A DNA stretch of 17,694 bases from JAEKLB01 sp050249235 (GTDB lineage Bacteria; Actinomycetota; Acidimicrobiia; Acidimicrobiales; CADCSY01), in NCBI GenBank assembly GCA_050249235.1, contig JBFWQW010000058.1, positions 1 to 17,694 of the forward strand, in the 5' to 3' direction. Shown here piece after piece: positions 14,473-17,694 of the stretch. The position numbers and the translations under genes are program-made. The first letter of the stretch is position 1; each line of letters starts with the position of its first letter. The notes beneath the pieces were generated by a model that saw only the letters and a program-made list of their open reading frames with translations, did not search any database and was not told where the DNA came from.

Positions 14473-14543
14473 GATCAAGCCGCGTCGATCAGGCCGCGTC
14501 GGCCGGGCCGCGTCCTTCAGGCGGCGCCGAATCAGGCCGCGTC
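14473..14543. repeat. tandem array of 14-bp imperfect repeats at the methyltransferase 3' end
   Basis: Three contiguous 14-bp units end in GCCGCGTC (14473-14486 gatcaagccgcgtc; 14487-14500 gatcaggccgcgtc; 14501-14514 ggccgggccgcgtc). They are followed by a diverged 15-bp unit (14515-14529) and a further copy, aatcaggccgcgtc (14530-14543). The last copy contains the methyltransferase stop codon and its final codons, so the array looks like duplication of the gene's 3' end into the intergenic gap. Confidence 0.6.
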
Positions 14544-15335
14544 GGCGACGACCCGCACGACCACGATGCGGCCCTCGTCGATGTTCCGCCGCAGGACGGC
14601 CGCCTTGGTGGCGAGGTCCGGGACGACGAGGTGGGGGCCGAGGGCGCCGGTCGGCGCGGCCAGCTGGCGGAGGTAGCCGACGGCCTCGTGGGTGAGGTCT
14701 TCCCACGAGCGGACGTCGAAGCCGGCGCCGGCGAGCAGGTCGCGGGTCTCGTCGGGCGTGGCGAGGTGGCTCACGGCGGCCTCGTCGGCCCACGGGACGG
14801 GGAAGTGGATGGGCTGGTTCGGCCCGGCCAGCAGGTCGAAGCAGGCCAGCCGGCCGCCGGTCACGACCACCCGGCGCAGCTCGGCGAAGAACCGGGCCTT
14901 GTCCGCCACGTTCATCGAGGCGTGCTGGGTCCACACCACGTCGAACTCGCCATCCGTGAAGGGCAGGTCGAGGGCGTCGCCCTGCTGGAAGGTGACCTTG
15001 TCGTGGAGCCCGACCCGGCGGGTCAGCTCGGTCGCCACGTCGCACAGCTCCTGGGTCAGGTCGATGCCCGTGACCTCGCAGCCCAGGTTGGCGGCGAGGT
15101 AGCGGGCCGGGCCCCCGATGCCCGAGCCGACGTCGAGCACCCGGTCGAGCTCGGTGACGGCGGCCCGCTCGGCGAGGGCGATGGTGGCCGTCCGGCCGAG
15201 CAGGTGCAGCTCCTCGGCAGGCGCCAGCGCCGACGCGTCGAGTGCGTCCGGGTCGAGCCCGGCGTCGCGCAGCGCCCCGAGCACGGTCTCGAGCAGGTCC
15301 CCCCGCGTGTACTGCTCCTGCACCGCATCGGCCAT
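14532..15335 (-). CDS. class I SAM-dependent methyltransferase
   Basis: A 267-residue methyltransferase. Motif I is LDVGSGIGGPAR (67-78), the acidic residue ending strand 2 is D92 (VTGIDLT), the adenine-side motif is QQGDALDLPF (117-126) and motif III is VTGGRLACFDLL (158-169). The GSGIGGPAR form, with NQPIHFPVPWAD (173-184), resembles the UbiE/gamma-tocopherol or sarcosine-dimethylglycine methyltransferase group, so a small-molecule acceptor is likely, but the substrate is not assignable. The ATG at 15335 is preceded by TAGCCT at 7 nt; the open frame extends upstream to 15896, but that extension crosses the divergent gene and the repeat region. It faces the ABM-fold gene across 60 bp, so the two may be co-regulated. 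Confidence 0.92.
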   Translation of the reverse strand: MADAVQEQYTRGDLLETVLGALRDAGLDPDALDASALAPAEELHLLGRTATIALAERAAVTELDRVLDVGSGIGGPARYLAANLGCEVTGIDLTQELCDVATELTRRVGLHDKVTFQQGDALDLPFTDGEFDVVWTQHASMNVADKARFFAELRRVVVTGGRLACFDLLAGPNQPIHFPVPWADEAAVSHLATPDETRDLLAGAGFDVRSWEDLTHEAVGYLRQLAAPTGALGPHLVVPDLATKAAVLRRNIDEGRIVVVRVVADAA

Positions 15336-15342
15336 GGCCGGC

Positions 15343-15348
15343 AGGCTA
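15343..15348 (-). promoter_or_regulatory. -10 hexamer of the methyltransferase gene
   Basis: On the minus strand TAGCCT (TAnnnT) ends 7 nt before the ATG at 15335, implying a leaderless or near-leaderless transcript. No good -35 is seen in the 60-bp divergent gap. Confidence 0.4.
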
Positions 15349-15395
15349 GGAGTTCGGGCCGGACCGGACCCGCGGGTGTCGACCATGCTGGCGGC

Positions 15396-15689
15396 ATGGA
15401 GCAGATCATCGCCGGGGTGTTCGTGGTCGACCCGGCCGACCGCCCCGCCTGGCTGGCCTCCCGGGCCGAGCTCATGCGCCGGTCCCGGGCCGAGCCCGGG
15501 TGCATCACCTACGTCTTCGCCCCGGACCCCATCGATGACGGCGTCGTCCAGCTCTTCGAGCGCTGGGAGTCGGCGTCGGCGCTCGAGGCCCACCGCCAGG
15601 TCCTCGCCGCGTCCCCACCTCCCGACGCCGGCGTCCCCCTCCTCTCCTCCGACGTCCGCTTCTTCACCGCCACCGAGGTCCCCCGCTAG
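15396..15689 (+). CDS. ABM-fold (antibiotic biosynthesis monooxygenase-like) protein
   Basis: A 97-residue dimeric alpha/beta-barrel-type protein. IIAGVFVVDPADRPAWLASR (4-23) begins the fold; EPGCITYVFAPDPIDDGVVQ (33-52), FERWESASALEAHRQ (54-68) and a final strand VRFFTATEV (87-95) are the usual ABM elements. Members act as cofactor-free monooxygenases, haem-degrading enzymes or unknown small proteins. No haem-binding His/Asn pair can be assigned, so the role is open. The ATG at 15396 lies 6 nt after CATGCT. The gene ends in tandem stop codons (TAG TAG). It is divergent from the methyltransferase. Confidence 0.88.
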   Translation: MEQIIAGVFVVDPADRPAWLASRAELMRRSRAEPGCITYVFAPDPIDDGVVQLFERWESASALEAHRQVLAASPPPDAGVPLLSSDVRFFTATEVPR

Positions 15690-15728
15690 TAGAACCGTCC
15701 GCCACCCCGGAGCCCAGCCATCCCCCCC

Positions 15729-15840
15729 CGACGGTGCGGAGGCGCCAGCCGGAGCGAGCCTCCCCGGACCGTACGGCTGCGTGCACGCCCAGCGGCGCAG
15801 GCGAGCCCCCTGGGCGAGCCGGAGCTGCGCATCAACACAG
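15729..15840. repeat. tandem ~110-bp element, copy 1
   Basis: A 112-bp unit nearly identical to the next 110 bp: I count two one-base insertions and three substitutions between the copies. It contains the 8-bp palindrome CCGTACGG, the 10-bp palindrome GCGTGCACGC, three GCGAGCC motifs, and the inverted pair GGAGGC/GCCTCC, which only this copy has intact. It ends in atcaacacag. Confidence 0.9.
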
Positions 15841-15950
15841 CGACGCTGCGGAGCGCCAGCGGAGCGAGCCTCCCCGGACCGTACGGCTGCGTGCACGCCC
15901 AGCTGCGCAGGCGAGCCCCCTGGGCGAGCCGGAGCTGCGCATCAATACAG
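15841..15950. repeat. tandem ~110-bp element, copy 2
   Basis: A 110-bp second copy with both central palindromes conserved. Here GCGCAG (15905-15910) and CTGCGC (15935-15940) form the outer stem of a hairpin with an inner GCCC/GGGC stem; copy 1 has the same arms. It ends in atcaatacag and runs straight into the TACCGT -10 hexamer of the DUF4129 gene, so it occupies the upstream promoter region of that operon. Confidence 0.9.
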
Positions 15951-15951
15951 C

Positions 15952-15957
15952 TACCGT
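15952..15957 (+). promoter_or_regulatory. -10 hexamer of the DUF4129-MoxR operon
   Basis: TACCGT is identical to the hexamer before the VOC gene at 4264 and likewise ends 6 nt before its start codon (GTG, 15964). The corresponding position after copy 1 of the repeat reads cgacgc, so only the second copy is followed by a -10. No consensus -35 is visible; that position falls inside repeat copy 2. Confidence 0.45.
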
Positions 15958-15963
15958 CACACC

Positions 15964-16845
15964 GTGCACGACGGGGGGTTGGCGAGGGCCGTGGTCGCGG
16001 CGGGCGGGCTGCTCGTGGCGCTGGTCCTCGTGGTCGTCGCCATCTCCGACCCGCCGGCCGGGTTGGCGGACATCGGCGATCCGGGCTGGGTGGCCGACGT
16101 GATGATGGGATCGGTGGCGGTCACGGCGATCGTGGGGGCCATCGTCATCCCGGTGGCCCTGGTGCTTGCGGCCGGGGGACCGACCGGGCCGAACAAGAAG
16201 CTCCGAACGACGAAGTCGTGGCTCGTGCGGGCGATCGGGCCGCTCGTGCCGCTGCTGATCATCTTCGTGCTGGTGGCCTGGATGCGGCAGTCCGGCAACC
16301 GGGTGCCGCTGGCGGACACGATCTTCGGCTCGTCCGACGTGGCCTCGGAGTCCGACGGCACGGGCGAGGAGCGCCGTGCCCGTCCGACCAACTGGGCCGT
16401 CGTCGGGCTCACCGCCGCCGGCCTGGCGGTGCTCGGGACGGCGGCGGTGATCGCCATCCGTCGCGACGGACCGGCCCCGCCCCCCGAACCGGAGGAGGGC
16501 TGGGAGCGGGTGTCGCTGGCGGAGGCGGCCCAGGCCTCGATCGAGGTGCTCGAGGAGGAGCCCGACCATCGCAAGGCCGTGATCGCGGCCTACGCCCGGA
16601 TGGAGCAGCTGTTCGGCGCGGCCGGCCTGCCCCGGCGCCCGGCGGAGACGGCGCGCGAGCACGTCGACCGGGCCCTCGACCGGCTCGGCGCGCCGGCCGA
16701 CGTCGTGGCCGTGCTGGCCCAGCGCTTCGAGGAGGCCCGCTTCTCGACCCGCCCGATCGGCCCCGACGCCAGGGCCGCCGCCGTCGATGCCCTCACCCGG
16801 CTCCGGGACGAGATGCAGCCCGAGGTCACGACGGTGACGGGATGA
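15964..16845 (+). CDS. DUF4129 domain membrane protein
   Basis: A 293-residue inner-membrane protein. Hydrophobic segments lie near residues 9-28, 47-70, 88-106 and 144-165, followed by a Pro/Glu linker and a cytoplasmic C-terminal domain (about 181-283). That domain has the DUF4129 pattern: DHRKAVIAAYARMEQLFGAAGLPR (201-224), ETAREHVDRAL (228-238) and FEEARFSTRPI (255-265). The GTG at 15964 lies 6 nt after TACCGT. The open frame continues upstream through the repeats, but that stretch is not protein-like. The stop overlaps the next start as ATGA (16842-16845). DUF4129 proteins sit in loci with MoxR ATPases, DUF58 and transglutaminase-like proteins, thought to assemble or mature envelope proteins; the exact role is unknown. 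Confidence 0.9.
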   Translation: MHDGGLARAVVAAGGLLVALVLVVVAISDPPAGLADIGDPGWVADVMMGSVAVTAIVGAIVIPVALVLAAGGPTGPNKKLRTTKSWLVRAIGPLVPLLIIFVLVAWMRQSGNRVPLADTIFGSSDVASESDGTGEERRARPTNWAVVGLTAAGLAVLGTAAVIAIRRDGPAPPPEPEEGWERVSLAEAAQASIEVLEEEPDHRKAVIAAYARMEQLFGAAGLPRRPAETAREHVDRALDRLGAPADVVAVLAQRFEEARFSTRPIGPDARAAAVDALTRLRDEMQPEVTTVTG

Positions 16846-17342
16846 TCATCGAGCTCGCCGCGGCGGCCGTGGTGGCGGCGGCCCTGGTCCTCCTGCTCGT
16901 CCGGGGCCGGGCGGCCATGCCGACCGCGCCGCGGCTGCGGACGTCACCGCCCCGCCGCCGGGCCCGTCGGTCGCGGCTGCGGCGCCTGCGCTCCCGCCTG
17001 CCGGGCCGGCTCCGCGGCCGGCGGCCGGCCGCCGACGACGCGCCGACCCGGCCCGAGGACGAGGAGCTGGCCCGGGTGCTCCGGCTGTCGACCCGCACCG
17101 CCGGCGACGTCCACCACCTGCTCCGCCCGGTGCTCGCCGACATCGCCCGGGGCCGCTTCGTGGCCCGGGGCATCGACCTCGACACCGCGCTCGTCGCCGA
17201 GCCGGCACGGATCCGTGCTCTCCTCGGCGACGAGCTGTCCGACCTGCTCGACCCCCGCCGCCCGCTTCCGGACGACTTCTTCGGCGCTGGCATCCCGCTC
17301 GTTGCGATCGAGGCCCACGTGGCCCGACTGGAGGCGTTGTGA
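16842..17342 (+). CDS. small membrane-anchored protein of the MoxR locus
   Basis: A 166-residue protein I do not assign to a named family. It has one N-terminal membrane helix (3-20), a strongly basic segment (about 30-61, more than a third Arg) expected to face the cytoplasm, then an acidic-to-mixed helical domain (about 70-166) with EDEELARVLRLSTRTAGDVH (72-91), LRPVLADIARGRF (94-106) and LLDPRRPLPDDFFGAGI (135-151). It overlaps its neighbours on both sides by 4 bp (ATGA at 16842, GTGA at 17339), so it is translationally coupled to the DUF4129 and MoxR genes and probably works with them at the membrane. Comparable small proteins occur at this place in other actinobacterial MoxR loci. Confidence 0.85.
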   Translation: MIIELAAAAVVAAALVLLLVRGRAAMPTAPRLRTSPPRRRARRSRLRRLRSRLPGRLRGRRPAADDAPTRPEDEELARVLRLSTRTAGDVHHLLRPVLADIARGRFVARGIDLDTALVAEPARIRALLGDELSDLLDPRRPLPDDFFGAGIPLVAIEAHVARLEAL

Positions 17343-17694
17343 CCCTAACCCCCAAGGAGACGGCGGCCCGTGCGGCCGACGTGCTCGACGAGATCGAGCG
17401 GGCCGTCGTCGGCAAGCGCCCGGTGCTCGAGCTGGTGCTCGCCGCGCTGCTCGCCGACGGGCACGTGCTGCTCGAGGACATGCCCGGGCTGGCGAAGACC
17501 CTCATCGCCCGGTCGTTCGCGACGGTGACGGGCCTGGACTTCGGACGGGTGCAGTTCACGCCGGACCTGATGCCCGCCGACATTACCGGCTCGGCGATCT
17601 ACGACCAGCGGTCGGGCTCGTTCACGTTCCAGCCGGGCCCGGTCTTCACCAACCTGCTGGTCGCCGACGAGATCAACCGCACGCCGCCGAAGAC
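17339..17694 (+). CDS. MoxR-family AAA+ ATPase (partial, 3' end outside window)
   Basis: The first 118 residues of a MoxR AAA+ ATPase. The leader helix is VLDEIERAVVGKRPVLELVL (15-34), Walker A is EDMPGLAKT (46-54; the Ala before Lys is usual in MoxR), VQFTPDLMPADITG (71-84) is a MoxR hallmark, and Walker B with sensor region is LLVADEINRTPPK (106-118). MoxR ATPases act as chaperone-like remodelers that insert cofactors or mature partner proteins, usually with a VWA or DUF58 protein encoded next. The GTG at 17339 overlaps the stop of the preceding gene (GTGA). Sensor 2 and the C-terminal lid lie beyond the window. Confidence 0.95.
   Translation, partial: MTLTPKETAARAADVLDEIERAVVGKRPVLELVLAALLADGHVLLEDMPGLAKTLIARSFATVTGLDFGRVQFTPDLMPADITGSAIYDQRSGSFTFQPGPVFTNLLVADEINRTPPK

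Larger units (their letters stand above)
15690..15963. other. 274-bp non-coding region carrying a duplicated element
   Basis: This is the longest stretch without a gene in the window. It begins with a Pro/Cys-codon-like C-rich segment including a run of eight C (15722-15729), holds the two ~110-bp tandem copies at 15729-15950, and ends with a -10 hexamer before the GTG at 15964. Open frames crossing it in several phases show no recognisable protein, and the region looks structural or regulatory. Confidence 0.7.

Noticed and set aside
13126..15045. Reading DUF2237 as the end of a 639-residue minus-strand protein
   Set aside because: The upstream part runs through the NudC gene in another frame and is Arg/Pro/Gly noise. 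A GTG with a -10 hexamer sits right before the conserved DUF2237 region.
15722..15729. Run of eight C as a phase-variable tract
   Set aside because: It lies after the ABM stop codon and far from the next promoter, and such runs are expected in this base composition.
15729..15950. CRISPR array or 6C-type RNA
   Set aside because: There are only two copies, they are contiguous with no spacers, and the hairpins do not show the paired C-rich loops that define 6C RNA.
15734..16102. Repetitive small proteins encoded by the tandem 110-bp elements
   Set aside because: Several frames are open through both copies, but the translations are Arg/Pro/Ala/Gly-rich and resemble no protein, and 1-nt indels between the copies shift the frame. 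A non-coding role is simpler.

Overview
The window is chromosomal DNA of a very high-GC bacterium, most likely an actinomycetote (perhaps Acidimicrobiia; that placement is a guess from protein flavour, not shown). Support comes from the strong G/C third-position bias, frequent GTG starts, and many start codons that sit 6-8 nt after a TAnnnT-like -10 hexamer with no Shine-Dalgarno sequence, the layout of leaderless actinobacterial transcripts. I see no tRNA, rRNA, CRISPR array, insertion sequence, integrase or phage gene.

Layout. 1-2473 (minus): two coupled half-transporters of a heterodimeric ABC exporter; the second is cut by the window edge. 2599-4201 (minus): a DUF2889-type protein behind a MarR regulator, which faces a VOC (glyoxalase-fold) gene at 4264 across a compact divergent promoter. 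4759-5811 (plus): a CtBP-like D-2-hydroxyacid dehydrogenase, convergent with 5855-9450 (minus): an NTF2-like/pyridoxamine-phosphate-oxidase-like fusion, a TPR protein with a possible regulatory C-terminal domain, and a di-iron-type metallo-beta-lactamase-fold protein preceded by a perfect inverted repeat. 9567-12191 (plus): an EntS-like MFS exporter and an exported, membrane-anchored conserved protein. 12276-13091 (plus): a two-module VOC protein, convergent with a NudC-type NAD(H)/NADH-cap hydrolase and a DUF2237 protein (13126-14387, minus). 14532-15335 (minus): a SAM methyltransferase, divergent from a small ABM-fold monooxygenase (15396-15689, plus).

15690-15963 is the longest non-coding stretch and holds two near-identical tandem copies of a ~110-bp element. 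It leads directly into a coupled operon (15964 to the end, plus): a DUF4129 membrane protein, a small membrane-anchored protein and a MoxR-type AAA+ ATPase cut by the edge. DUF4129/MoxR loci usually continue with DUF58 and transglutaminase-like genes.

Most of the window is ordinary housekeeping and accessory metabolism. No clearly new multi-gene system is visible. The points most worth following up are the tandem 110-bp element before the DUF4129-MoxR operon, the recurring start-proximal -10 spacing, the inverted repeat before the MBL gene, the 14-bp repeat array after the methyltransferase, and the asymmetric ATP site of the ABC exporter.
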